From assembly GCF_042648445.1 (NCBI RefSeq), contig NZ_JBHRYB010000005.1:124001-188000 (forward strand): a stretch of DNA of 64,000 bases, read 5' to 3'. The stretch comes from Bacterioplanoides pacificum. GTDB taxonomy: Bacteria > Pseudomonadota > Gammaproteobacteria > Pseudomonadales > Oceanobacteraceae. Below the pieces are notes generated by a model. That model did no database searches and was not told the DNA's origin. It saw only the letters and a program-made list of their open reading frames with translations. This document shows, in pieces, positions 9,236 through 17,418 of the stretch (within the stretch, counting starts at the first letter, position 1; each line of letters starts with the position of its first letter). The position numbers and the translations under genes are program-made.

Positions 9236-9640
9236 TTAACCGTGGGGCTGGGCCAGCTGGCGTAACCAGCGTTGTTGTATGCTGCGGTTGTAGCTGTCTT
9301 CCAGTGTGGCCTGCAGGCAGCTGTTGGCGTCGCCGGCTTTGTGCAGAATATCAATATCAATGGTGCGGTCTTTAAATTTACGCGCCGGTGTTTTTGGCTC
9401 CCGGCCGAGCTGGATCTCCAGCTGCTGCAGGCGGAACTTCAGTTGTGGGGCTACCAGAGTCGTGCGTAATACCAGCAGCTGGTTAACAAAAGGCCGGTCA
9501 AAGTCGTCCCCAACGGGAGCGGTTTCCACGGCCTCCGACAGCAGCACAACCTCACCCAGTTCGGTCAGCTGGTCAATGGCGGCACTCAGGTGTTGGGCGG
9601 GCTGAATATTGCTGCCCAGCCCCAGCAAATAAAAAGTCAT
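9236..9640 (-). CDS. folK: 2-amino-4-hydroxy-6-hydroxymethyldihydropteridine diphosphokinase
   Basis: Transfers pyrophosphate from ATP to 6-hydroxymethyl-7,8-dihydropterin in folate synthesis, in the cytoplasm. It is 134 residues, somewhat shorter than most FolK (about 160). The conserved N-terminus LGLGSNIQPAQHL is present. So is the central FVNQLLVLRTTL strand and the signature FKDRTIDIDIL, equivalent to the GPRTLDLDIL metal-binding motif of the family. The typical LxxPHP motif after the signature is missing; the protein instead runs KAGDANSCLQATLEDSYNRSIQQ. The N-terminal and central parts are clear, but the C-terminal divergence makes it a variant or a second folK paralogue. It converges on folM. 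Confidence 0.8.
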   Translation of the reverse strand: MTFYLLGLGSNIQPAQHLSAAIDQLTELGEVVLLSEAVETAPVGDDFDRPFVNQLLVLRTTLVAPQLKFRLQQLEIQLGREPKTPARKFKDRTIDIDILHKAGDANSCLQATLEDSYNRSIQQRWLRQLAQPHG

Positions 9641-9823
9641 ATCAGCGTTATCTGTGGAACAAGGGGGTTTTTTGTACCAAAGTCCGTGGCGTTAAACAAA
9701 TGAATAAAATAAAAAATCCGTCGGCATAAAGTCTGATTCTGACTCTGATTGAGCCGCCTTATGTTGCAAAAATGCGGGTTTTTTCTTTTGTTAAGGCATG
9801 GCGCTTTCAGGGAGGACTTTGCC

Positions 9824-10672
9824 ATGCCTGTCTATCTGTTTATTGCCGTTTTTATGCTGGTGTCGCTCTGGCCTCTGGCCAGTCTTTCTGCTCAATTGAT
9901 TCCACCACCACTGATGCTGGCGCAGCACTACGTCGATGGTATTGATGTGAAAAAATATTACGTCAGTGAAAAACTCGACGGTGTCCGTGCTTACTGGAAT
10001 GGCCAGTCGTTGTTCAGTCGCAGTGGTCGTAAAATACCGGCACCGGTGTGGTTTGTGTCGGCCTTGCCGGATAAACCTCTGGATGGCGAATTGTGGCTTG
10101 GCCGTGGCCGGTTTGATGATATCAGCGCGCTGGTCCGCAGCCGGAAAGATAATGACGATGTCTGGCGCCGGGTGAAATTTATGGTGTATGACCTGCCCGA
10201 TAGTAATGCGCCGTTTCACGAACGTTACTGGTTATTAAAAACACTGGTGGCGCAATACCATACGCCCTGGGTGAAAGCTTTGGATCAGAAAAAAGTTGCA
10301 TCGGATCAGGCGCTAAATGATTGGCTGCAGCGGATTACCAGTATCGGCGGCGAAGGACTGATGTTACGGCATGAGAATGCACGCTATCAGGCTAAGCGCA
10401 GCAATGATTTATTAAAGCTGAAACCTCAGTATGATGCCGAAGCCGTGGTGGTGGATTATGTACCTGGCCAGGGAAAATATCAGGGTATGGTAGGGGCATT
10501 GCTGGTACGCGGAAAAAATGGCCGCCATTTTCGTCTCGGTTCTGGCCTGAGTGATCAGCAGCGTCGCAATCCCCCGCCACTGGGTGCGGAAGTGACTTAT
10601 TCCTACAGCGGTACTACGCGCACCGGTTTGCCGCGCTTCGCCCGGTTTGTGCGGCTGCGTGAAGTCGAGTAA
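9824..10672 (+). CDS. ligE: Periplasmic ATP-dependent DNA ligase (LigE type)
   Basis: Seals DNA nicks using ATP and is predicted to be exported. It has 282 residues from the ATG at 9824, preceded by GGAGG at 8-nt spacing. A signal peptide occupies about residues 1-24 (ending SLSAQ). The adenylation motif I is SEKLDGVRAYW, whose Lys would be adenylated. Motifs III (LDGELWLGRGRF), IV (GEGLMLR) and V (LLKLKP) follow, then a C-terminal OB domain with GSGLSDQQRRNPPPLG. No zinc finger or BRCT domain is present, which matches the minimal LigE class of Gram-negative bacteria. A role in processing extracellular or incoming DNA is a family-level hypothesis. Confidence 0.9.
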   Translation: MPVYLFIAVFMLVSLWPLASLSAQLIPPPLMLAQHYVDGIDVKKYYVSEKLDGVRAYWNGQSLFSRSGRKIPAPVWFVSALPDKPLDGELWLGRGRFDDISALVRSRKDNDDVWRRVKFMVYDLPDSNAPFHERYWLLKTLVAQYHTPWVKALDQKKVASDQALNDWLQRITSIGGEGLMLRHENARYQAKRSNDLLKLKPQYDAEAVVVDYVPGQGKYQGMVGALLVRGKNGRHFRLGSGLSDQQRRNPPPLGAEVTYSYSGTTRTGLPRFARFVRLREVE

Positions 10673-10695
10673 CAGGCTGCATCGCTGGCAGGCGA

Positions 10696-10711
10696 TGATA
10701 CAATGGCGTTA
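10696..10711 (+). promoter_or_regulatory. Extended -10 promoter placing the transcript start at the recJ ATG
   Basis: TGATACAAT (10696-10704) fits an extended -10 element (TGnTATAAT). A start 7 nt downstream of the hexamer would fall on the A of the recJ ATG at 10711. The hexamer 17 bp upstream (GCTGCA) is a poor -35 box, as is common for extended -10 promoters. No Shine-Dalgarno sequence precedes the ATG. Confidence 0.4.
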
Positions 10712-12432
10712 TGAAACACATTATCTCCCGCCCGCTGCCGGCACACTGGCAGCTGAACAGCCTTCATCCCCGGTTACAGAGAATTTATGCTGCCCGGGGC
10801 GTGACCCGCGAACAACAACTGGAATTACAGCTGAAACATCTGCTGCCCTGGCAAACTCTGAAAGGTATCGATGCGGCGGTCGAGTTGTTGCTGCCTGTAG
10901 TACGTGACCAGCAAAAACTGCTGGTGGTGGGTGACTTTGATGTCGATGGTGCGACCAGCACCGCGCTGGCTATCCGGGCGCTGAAACTGATGGGCGCGAC
11001 TCAGCTGGACTATCTGGTTCCCAACCGGTTTGATTTTGGCTATGGCTTGTCACCGGAGCTGGTGGCTGTGGCGGCCCGGCGTCAGCCGGATCTGATCATG
11101 ACGGTCGATAATGGCATTGCTTCCGTTGCCGGAGTGGCAGCGGCGCACCAGGCAGGGATTAAAGTACTGGTAACAGATCATCACCTGGCGGGTGATGAAC
11201 TGCCCGCCGCCGATGCCATTGTTAATCCGAATCAGCCCGGCTGTGAGTTTGCTTCTAAAGCGGCCTGTGGTTGCAGTGTGGTGTTTTATGTCATGTTGGC
11301 GTTGCGCAGCCGGTTGTTACAGCTGGATCTGTTGCCGGCAGCGGGAGCCAATATGGCGCAGCTGCTGGACTTAGTTGCGCTTGCGACGGTTGCGGATGTG
11401 GTGCCGCTGGATTACAACAACCGTATTTTGGTGGAACAGGGTCTGCGCCGTATCCGCGCCGGCCAGGTACAGCCGGGTATCGATGCATTATTGCGGGTGG
11501 CGGGTAAAGCGCCGGAGCGGGTGGTGTCGTCGGATTTTGGCTTTGCCCTGGGACCGCGACTCAATGCGGCCGGGCGGCTGGATGATATGTCGCTGGGCAT
11601 TGAATGCCTGCTGAGCGATGATTCCCGCCTGGCTTTGTCGATGGCGCATGAACTGGATGAGCTGAATCGCAGCCGGCGCGAAATCGAGCAGGGCATGCAA
11701 CAGCAGGCGATGACCTATGTACAGCAGTTCCAGGCGGCTGATAACCTGCCGACCGGGTTGTGTCTGTATCAGGCTGACTGGCATCAGGGCGTGATTGGTA
11801 TTCTGGCGTCGCGGATTAAAGATAAAGTCCACCGGCCGGTGATTGCGTTTGCCGCCGATGAGCAAAACGCCGGTGAACTGAAAGGTTCAGCCCGCTCAAT
11901 CAGCGGATTACATATGCGTGATGCTCTGGATGAAGTGGACAAACGTTCCCCAGGTCTGATTAAAAAATTTGGCGGCCACGCAATGGCAGCGGGGCTGACA
12001 CTGAATGCCGGTTGTTATCAGCAATTTGCTGAGGTGTTTGATCAGGTGTGTCGGCGTCAGCTTAACGATGAACAGTTGCAGCAGGTGATCGAAACCGATG
12101 GTGAGCTGGAACCGGCTGAATTTACCCTGGCACTGGCCCGTGAACTGAAATGGGCCGGTCCCTGGGGGCAGGCTTTTCCCGAGCCGGTATTTTCAGGCCG
12201 CTTCCGGCTGGTGCAGCAACGGATCGTTGGTGAGCGTCATCTGAAGCTGGTATTACAGCCCGTGTCCAGTGAGCTGTTGCTGGATGGTATTTATTTTAAT
12301 ATCGATCCGGCATGCTGGCCGAATCACCAGACCGAACTGGTCAGTGCGGCATTTCAGCTGGAGGTGAACGAGTTTCGCGGCCAGCAAAACGTACAATTAC
12401 TGATCCGCCATCTGGCAGCGGACATAAACTAA
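10711..12432 (+). CDS. recJ: Single-stranded-DNA-specific exonuclease RecJ
   Basis: 5'-3' ssDNA exonuclease acting in RecF-pathway recombination and mismatch repair. It has 573 residues, the normal length. The DHH-family catalytic motifs are GDFDVDGATST (about 74-84), TVDNG (about 131), and VTDHH (DHH at 156-158). ATVADVVPL and the later GPRLNAAGRLDD also match. The DHHA1 domain GGHAMAAGLTL and the OB domain follow. The start is supported by the family N-terminus (ISRPLPAHWQL, LQRIYAARGV). There is no recognisable ribosome-binding site, only GGCGTT before the ATG, so translation may be leaderless. Confidence 0.96.
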   Translation: MKHIISRPLPAHWQLNSLHPRLQRIYAARGVTREQQLELQLKHLLPWQTLKGIDAAVELLLPVVRDQQKLLVVGDFDVDGATSTALAIRALKLMGATQLDYLVPNRFDFGYGLSPELVAVAARRQPDLIMTVDNGIASVAGVAAAHQAGIKVLVTDHHLAGDELPAADAIVNPNQPGCEFASKAACGCSVVFYVMLALRSRLLQLDLLPAAGANMAQLLDLVALATVADVVPLDYNNRILVEQGLRRIRAGQVQPGIDALLRVAGKAPERVVSSDFGFALGPRLNAAGRLDDMSLGIECLLSDDSRLALSMAHELDELNRSRREIEQGMQQQAMTYVQQFQAADNLPTGLCLYQADWHQGVIGILASRIKDKVHRPVIAFAADEQNAGELKGSARSISGLHMRDALDEVDKRSPGLIKKFGGHAMAAGLTLNAGCYQQFAEVFDQVCRRQLNDEQLQQVIETDGELEPAEFTLALARELKWAGPWGQAFPEPVFSGRFRLVQQRIVGERHLKLVLQPVSSELLLDGIYFNIDPACWPNHQTELVSAAFQLEVNEFRGQQNVQLLIRHLAADIN

Positions 12433-12454
12433 CCAATAAGGAAAGGTTAATACT

Positions 12455-12889
12455 ATGCGCTATGGAGCAGCGGTTTTATGCATCTGTGTCAGTGTTTTGA
12501 GTCAGGCAGAAATTTATCAGTGGAAGGACGAGCATGGGCGTCTGCAGTTTTCCGACAGTCCGCCAGCGGCGTCCGACAGTGCGCAGCAAGTGCAGCAACG
12601 TAAGCTGGAGCCACTGGAAAAGATTGGCACGGTTAAACCCAGAGCCACCCACAGTACAAACTGGCGGGCGCAGGAGCAATCGGCTTATCAGCGTAAGAAA
12701 CGAAATCGTCTGAAGCAGGAACGTAACGAGCGGGCCGAAGAACGAAAACGGCAGCGCTGTAAACAGGCACGCTCCCGTTACCGCAGCTTTCAGGCCCGGC
12801 GCTATGGCGCAACGGATATGAATTCTATTCGCCAGAAGCGGGCCACCCGCGACCGGTTAAAGCGGCGGATGAAAGATGCCTGTTACTGA
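12455..12889 (+). CDS. DUF4124 domain-containing secreted basic protein
   Basis: Exported protein of 144 residues with unknown function. A signal peptide at about 1-19 is followed by the DUF4124 signature EIYQWKDEHGRLQFSDSPP, a small beta domain common in proteobacterial envelope proteins. The C-terminal two thirds are highly basic, rich in Lys, Arg and Gln, and predicted helical (RKKRNRLKQERNERAEERKR). This part could bind nucleic acid, peptidoglycan or anionic lipids. AAGGAAAGG precedes the ATG. It follows recJ by 22 bp and may be cotranscribed. Confidence 0.75.
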   Translation: MRYGAAVLCICVSVLSQAEIYQWKDEHGRLQFSDSPPAASDSAQQVQQRKLEPLEKIGTVKPRATHSTNWRAQEQSAYQRKKRNRLKQERNERAEERKRQRCKQARSRYRSFQARRYGATDMNSIRQKRATRDRLKRRMKDACY

Positions 12890-12911
12890 TTAACGCTGCA
12901 GGCGGGCGTCC

Positions 12912-13502
12912 TCAGTCGTCAAGGTAATCGGATAAGTCGCCTAACACTTCACGTTTAAAGCGCTCGCTGACCGGGTGTTCGCCAATCCAGATTTTCAGCA
13001 TGGCATCGTTCAGGTCTTTACCGGCCACGGTGCCTTTTTCTACCCCGTCAATCACAATATGACTGAGCTGATTTTCCGGGTCCCACTGGATATAGCCGAT
13101 GGTGCCCTGTACAAATTTATGATCGAACAACGACACCAGTTGATCGACCCTGGGTTTGATCGCTTTCATTTGTTGTTGCGGAATATTAATCGATAACCCT
13201 TCATTAATGGCGTTGGTGAAACGACGCGCACTGACGCGGCTCGACACCACATGAAACACCATACGCCGGGCTTGATCCGCGGCAATGAGCTGGTTGCCGG
13301 TTAAGGTTTTATCTTCAACGTAGAGCAGGCCGATATACGTATCGACGATGGCATAAGCGCGGCGCATGGACGCACCTTTGAGGTACATTTCCGGCGCATC
13401 GGCGGTGGCCGGGATAATTTCTTCGATGGTGATATCGTCGATCACCAGCGCCTGGGTCGGATAAACGATCAATACCAGCAGAAACGTTATCAAAGTTTTC
13501 AT
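12912..13502 (-). CDS. Chalcone-isomerase-like periplasmic protein
   Basis: Secreted protein of 196 residues from the ATG at 13502. The N-terminal MKTLITFLLVLIVYPTQA is a signal peptide, so upstream in-frame codons are not part of the gene. The sequence GASMRRAYAIVDTYIGLLYV followed by RMVFHVVSSRVSARRFTNAINEGL matches the chalcone-isomerase-like fold family (Chalcone_3 type). In bacteria these proteins are usually not flavonoid enzymes and are of unknown function. It converges on the DUF4124 gene with 22 bp between stops. Confidence 0.75.
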   Translation of the reverse strand: MKTLITFLLVLIVYPTQALVIDDITIEEIIPATADAPEMYLKGASMRRAYAIVDTYIGLLYVEDKTLTGNQLIAADQARRMVFHVVSSRVSARRFTNAINEGLSINIPQQQMKAIKPRVDQLVSLFDHKFVQGTIGYIQWDPENQLSHIVIDGVEKGTVAGKDLNDAMLKIWIGEHPVSERFKREVLGDLSDYLDD

Positions 13503-13846
13503 AGGTGTCCCGCAGTGACGTTTGTTGTTATTAATGAGCGCACTGTAGAGTGAAAGCCGGGCAGCAGGCAATGGTTGACGCCGTCGTGGACGGTATAAAC
13601 CGGGTGTAAATCAATAAAGTGGCCTGTATTGTCTTACGACTGAGTCACAATACGGAACTTTTTCTGGCGTTGTTACTCTCAGCGCTTCTGTTTATGGCAC
13701 GGGTAAAACGGGAATTCTTTGAGCGCAACACCGGCAAATAAACGTAAAACTCAATAAAAACATTCGTTGTTATTCGGTCAGCGGTGGATTTATAGCAGGC
13801 TGGCTTTTATAGTTTTGTTTTCGTTTTAATTAACAAGGACGCCCCC
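13503..13846. other. Intergenic region with inverted repeat and a possible 40-codon reading frame
   Basis: This stretch separates the leftward chalcone-isomerase-like gene from the rightward TIGR03546 gene and should hold both promoters. It contains an inverted repeat, GTATTGT (13626-13632) and ACAATAC (13647-13653), that could be an operator. A GTG-started frame from 13619 to 13741 would encode 40 residues with a hydrophobic core (ELFLALLLSALLF) and a basic tail. It lacks a ribosome-binding site, so it is listed as a weak possibility rather than a gene. Confidence 0.3.
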
Positions 13847-14353
13847 ATGCTTACCATGCTGGCCAAGCTGCTGAAAGCGTTAAATTCAGAGTCGGCCCCC
13901 GGACAAGTTGCACTGGCATTTTCGCTGGCGCTGATTGTTGGCCTGACACCACTATTCAGCCTGCATAATCTGCTGGTGTTATTACTGGCATTTATCGTGC
14001 GGATTAACTTATCTGCTTTTTTTGTTGCAGTGGCATTTTTTTCCGGGCTGGCTTTTTTTATCGATCCATTGTCACTCAGCCTGGGAGAAAGCCTGCTACA
14101 CAATTCAGCGTTAGAAGCGACCTGGACTTCTTTGTATCAGAGTGATTTCTGGCGCCTGACCGCGTTCAATAACACTCTGGTTCTGGGCGGAATCGTGATT
14201 GCGCTGGTGGCGTTTATTCCACTGTTTATTATCACTCGTCTGCTGATTGTGATGTACCGCGAAAAGCTGCTCAGCTGGTTCGAAAAGCTGAAAATTGTCC
14301 AGGTGCTGAAAGCCAGTAAGTTTTACAACCTTTACCGTTCACTGGCCGATTAA
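13847..14353 (+). CDS. TIGR03546 family inner-membrane protein
   Basis: Small integral membrane protein of 168 residues, matching the TIGR03546 family (related to DUF2062). About four hydrophobic segments are visible: around residues 20-36 (VALAFSLALIVGLTPLF), 42-56, 62-78 and 110-140. The LTPLFSLHNLLVLLLAF segment is the family core. The GGAC-like site and ATG at 13847 give the longest plausible start; Met4 is an alternative. It lies 12 bp upstream of the TIGR03545 gene, and the two families almost always occur together. The molecular function is not known. Confidence 0.8.
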   Translation: MLTMLAKLLKALNSESAPGQVALAFSLALIVGLTPLFSLHNLLVLLLAFIVRINLSAFFVAVAFFSGLAFFIDPLSLSLGESLLHNSALEATWTSLYQSDFWRLTAFNNTLVLGGIVIALVAFIPLFIITRLLIVMYREKLLSWFEKLKIVQVLKASKFYNLYRSLAD

Positions 14354-14365
14354 GGAGATACCGCG

Positions 14366-16171
14366 ATGAAACAATGGATTCGCTGGTCGGGATTAGCCGG
14401 CTTTGTAGTGGTAACCGGATTATTGGTTGCATTTTTTATGCTGGCCGCGGCACCACTGATTAAAAGCAGTATTGAACATTTTGGCAGCCAGGCGGCCGGT
14501 GCGCAGGTTTCGGTTGATGACGTGGCTCTGAATTTTTCGCCGTTAGGTGTCACGCTGACCGGGTTACAGGTGGCGGACAGTGAACAGCCGATGGAAAACC
14601 TGTTGCAGTTTGAGCAGGCTGTTGCGGAACTGGAACTGGCCCCGCTGTTATTAGGGAAAGGTATTGTGCGTGATCTGCGTGTGACGGATCTGCGTTTTAA
14701 TACCGCCCGCCAGGTTTCCGGTGCTTTGCCGCAGACGGAAGAGCCAGAGCAGGAAGCGGCGGTCATTGAGGAAAATGCGGCGCAGGAAGAATCGCCGCTG
14801 GCATTAACCGAGTTGCCATCCGCAGAAGAGATTCTGGCGCGTGAGCCGCTGCGCACTGAAAGTGCCGGTAATCAGTTGCAGCAACATTTCAGACAGCATC
14901 AGCAGGAGGTGGATGAGACGCTGGCACAGGTGCCGGATGATCAGGCGCTGGCGGCGTATCAGCAACAACTGCAAACGCTGTTGTCCGGGGATATCAAGTC
15001 ACTGCAGGATTTTAATCAGCGTAAGCAGAAACTTGAGCAGCTGAAAAAGCAGTTTAAACAGGATAAAGCCGCGGTCGCGGCGGCAAAGCAGGCAATCCGC
15101 CAGGCGCGCACAGATATCGCTGCCAGCCTGACGGAACTGAAAAATGCACCGTCGGCCGATTTGCAGCACATTAAGTCTAAATACCGTTTTGATGCGGGTG
15201 GTGCCGCTAATATCAGTGGTTTGTTGTTTGGTGAGCAGGCCGCTGAGTGGGCGGAAAAAGCCTTGTACTGGTATGGCAAACTCAAACCTTATCTGGCCAG
15301 TGATGAGGCTTCCGGGGAAACCGAAGAGCGACAGCCACAGCGCGCAGGCGGACGGTTTGTGCATTTCCCTTCGGATAATCCATGGCCGGAATTCCTGATT
15401 CGCCGGGCACAGCTGAGTGCCCCGGCGCTGGGTGGTTTTATGCAGATTGAAGCCACTGATATTACCCACCAACCGGCGCTGTTAGGGCGGCCGGCACGGG
15501 TTGTGATTCAGGGACAACAACTGACCGCTATCGACGATCTGAATCTGGAAGCGGTGCTGGATCATCGCCGCCAGCCGGGTAAAGACACACTGACGATGGC
15601 CATTAAAGACTGGCAGTTACAGCCGGTTGATCTGGGCATCGCCGGCACTCAGCTGAGCTCTGCCCGGGTTCAGCTGCAAGGGCTGGCGGTAGTGGCGGCA
15701 GGACAATTACAGGCGCAAGCAGACGCTCAGGTGGTTGATGCTCAGTTTGAAGGGCAGGGTAAAACACAGTTTGCTAAAGAGATGACCCGTGCACTGGCCG
15801 GCATTAATCGTTTTGATGTGCAGGCCAGCGCAAACGGCAAGCTGACCTCACCAACAGTAAAACTGGGCTCGGATCTGGATAAACAGTTAAATACGGCGTT
15901 TCAGCAACGTTTAAAGGAAAAACAAACCGAGCTGGAAAATAAACTGCAGGCGCAGCTGAATGAGAAAGTTCAGTCCTATCTGGGCGATTACAGTGATGAA
16001 TTAACCCAGCTGAATCAACTGGATGGGTCACTGGATGATAAATCACAGCAGCTGCAACAGATGGCCAGTCGTAAACTCGATAACTATGAAGATAAACAAA
16101 AACAACGGGCTAAACAAAAGCAGCAGCAGCTGAAAGATAAAGCCAAAGACAAACTGAAAAATCTGTTCTGA
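14366..16171 (+). CDS. TIGR03545 family AsmA-like envelope protein
   Basis: Long bitopic envelope protein, 601 residues. A single N-terminal TM helix (about 8-32) is followed by an AsmA/DUF748-like segment. A charged Glu/Pro-rich linker (about 120-165) precedes a long coiled coil (about 170-260), then a second AsmA-like beta region ending near residue 510. The last 90 residues are a Lys/Gln-rich coiled coil finishing KDKAKDKLKNLF. GGAGAT precedes the ATG. Pairing with the TIGR03546 membrane protein suggests one complex. AsmA relatives move or organise phospholipids between membranes, so lipid transport is a plausible but unproven role. Confidence 0.75.
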   Translation: MKQWIRWSGLAGFVVVTGLLVAFFMLAAAPLIKSSIEHFGSQAAGAQVSVDDVALNFSPLGVTLTGLQVADSEQPMENLLQFEQAVAELELAPLLLGKGIVRDLRVTDLRFNTARQVSGALPQTEEPEQEAAVIEENAAQEESPLALTELPSAEEILAREPLRTESAGNQLQQHFRQHQQEVDETLAQVPDDQALAAYQQQLQTLLSGDIKSLQDFNQRKQKLEQLKKQFKQDKAAVAAAKQAIRQARTDIAASLTELKNAPSADLQHIKSKYRFDAGGAANISGLLFGEQAAEWAEKALYWYGKLKPYLASDEASGETEERQPQRAGGRFVHFPSDNPWPEFLIRRAQLSAPALGGFMQIEATDITHQPALLGRPARVVIQGQQLTAIDDLNLEAVLDHRRQPGKDTLTMAIKDWQLQPVDLGIAGTQLSSARVQLQGLAVVAAGQLQAQADAQVVDAQFEGQGKTQFAKEMTRALAGINRFDVQASANGKLTSPTVKLGSDLDKQLNTAFQQRLKEKQTELENKLQAQLNEKVQSYLGDYSDELTQLNQLDGSLDDKSQQLQQMASRKLDNYEDKQKQRAKQKQQQLKDKAKDKLKNLF

Positions 16172-16184
16172 GAAAGGCTGTAAC

Positions 16185-16217
16185 ATGTGCGTTCACGATG
16201 ATGAGAAGAGTCAATGA
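16185..16217 (+). CDS. Possible 10-codon micro-ORF coupled to the next gene
   Basis: ATG at 16185 starts MCVHDDEKSQ and stops with a TGA that overlaps the ATG of the following gene (AATGA). AGAAAGG lies 7 nt upstream, a better ribosome-binding site than the one before the next gene. It may act in translational coupling or be chance. Confidence 0.3.
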   Translation: MCVHDDEKSQ

Positions 16218-16534
16218 AAACCCGTTTATTAAATGCTGAAGAGTTTGCCGCTACCCGGCTGGAGCCGAAACGTGTCGATGGCGGTGAACCGCCGCTGGAC
16301 TTCTGGCCCTATGTGGAGGCGATTCCGGCTGAAGATTTTGCTCACGCCGATTGCCGTGCCGGGCAGGTGTCCCATGTCTATCGTATGGGCGATCAGTACG
16401 AACATGTACTGATCAACAGCCAGCTGCGGGGACTGGCCATGGTGATTGTGATCGACCTGCAGCAACAGCGGGTGTATGGACATCACCTGCTGGATGTCAG
16501 CCCGCTGATGGCACAGGCCGATCAGAAAGATTAA
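16214..16534 (+). CDS. Conserved-looking hypothetical protein, 106 residues
   Basis: I do not recognise a family. The product is small, acidic and soluble. It has two halves: an N-terminal segment with proline-rich DGGEPPLDFWPYVEAIPAEDF, and a beta-rich C-terminal segment HVYRMGDQYEHVLINSQLRGLAMVIVIDLQQQRVYGHHLLD. It has no signal peptide or membrane segment. GAGAAGAG precedes the ATG. The alternation of strands and the codon use match the neighbours, so it is probably a real gene. It converges on the SDR gene with 12 bp between stops. Confidence 0.6.
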   Translation: MKTRLLNAEEFAATRLEPKRVDGGEPPLDFWPYVEAIPAEDFAHADCRAGQVSHVYRMGDQYEHVLINSQLRGLAMVIVIDLQQQRVYGHHLLDVSPLMAQADQKD

Positions 16535-16546
16535 CCGGTCGGTTGC

Positions 16547-17314
16547 TCAGGCGCGGTGCAGGCGGGCCATAATCGCAGCCGTCACCCGTCCGGGCAGCCA
16601 CTCGCTTAACAGGTAAGTGAGCTTAAACGGCAGGCTGACTGCCCGGTGTGTTTTCGGGCGCCGGATTTGTTTCAGTACTTCGGCTACCACGTCCTCAGCG
16701 CCGATATTCACGCCCAGTTTTTCCAGTACCGGTGCGCTGGACTGTTGTGACTGCACCATATGGGTATTCACAAACGGTGGCATCACATCACAGACTTCCA
16801 CACCGTATTCCTGCCATTCAATCCGTAATGCTTCGGTGAGGCCGCGTACGGCAAATTTGGAGGCGGAGTAGGAAGCGAACATCGGCACGCCATACACCGC
16901 AGAGGCCGAACTCATATTAATCACCTGGCCGCGGCTGTTGCGCAAATAAGGCAACGCCGCCTGGCAACAATTAACCGTGCCCATCACATTGATGTCGATA
17001 ATCTGCTGATGGCGCTCACTGCTGATATTTTCGAAACGTTCAATCTGCAGAATGCCGGCGGAGTTAAATAACAGGTCGAGGCGTTCCTGATGTTGTTGCG
17101 CTACCTGTTGCAGGGCCTGCTGGCATTGTTGCGCATCGCGTACATCCAGCGACAGACAATGTACCCGTTGCTGATCCCAGCGTTCGGTCTGTTGTTGCAG
17201 TGCCGGCAGATTGATATCGGCCAGCGCCAGAGTCCAGCCCTGTTGGTATAGGGCTGCGGCAGTGGCCTGACCGATGCCGGAAGCCGCTCCGGTGATAAAA
17301 GCAATGCGCGACAT
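16547..17314 (-). CDS. SDR family oxidoreductase
   Basis: Classical short-chain dehydrogenase/reductase of 255 residues. The cofactor motif is TGAASGIG (about 8-15), with LFNSAG as the NAG-type motif, the catalytic Ser in INMSSASAVYG and YSASK as the Tyr/Lys pair. Asp33 in ALADIN at the end of beta2 favours NAD(H). The C-terminus (LLSEWLPGRVTAAIMARLHRA) is hydrophobic with basic residues, as in SDRs associated with lipid metabolism. The substrate is unknown. Confidence 0.9.
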   Translation of the reverse strand: MSRIAFITGAASGIGQATAAALYQQGWTLALADINLPALQQQTERWDQQRVHCLSLDVRDAQQCQQALQQVAQQHQERLDLLFNSAGILQIERFENISSERHQQIIDINVMGTVNCCQAALPYLRNSRGQVINMSSASAVYGVPMFASYSASKFAVRGLTEALRIEWQEYGVEVCDVMPPFVNTHMVQSQQSSAPVLEKLGVNIGAEDVVAEVLKQIRRPKTHRAVSLPFKLTYLLSEWLPGRVTAAIMARLHRA

Positions 17315-17365
17315 GGAGATTCCTTCTGTTGTTATTGTTATTGCGGTTGCGTTCGCTGGCTGACG

Positions 17366-17400
17366 CCCGCTGGTTGTTTCAGTCTTAACAACTCAGCGGG
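17366..17400 (-). terminator. Hairpin downstream of the M16 peptidase gene
   Basis: 13-bp stem (CCCGCTG+GTTGTT against AACAAC+CAGCGGG with one bulged T) and an 8-nt loop, 19 bp past the stop codon. It lacks a U-tract, so it may stabilise the mRNA end rather than terminate transcription. Confidence 0.4.
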
Positions 17401-17418
17401 TGTCTGCTTGCTGGGCTG

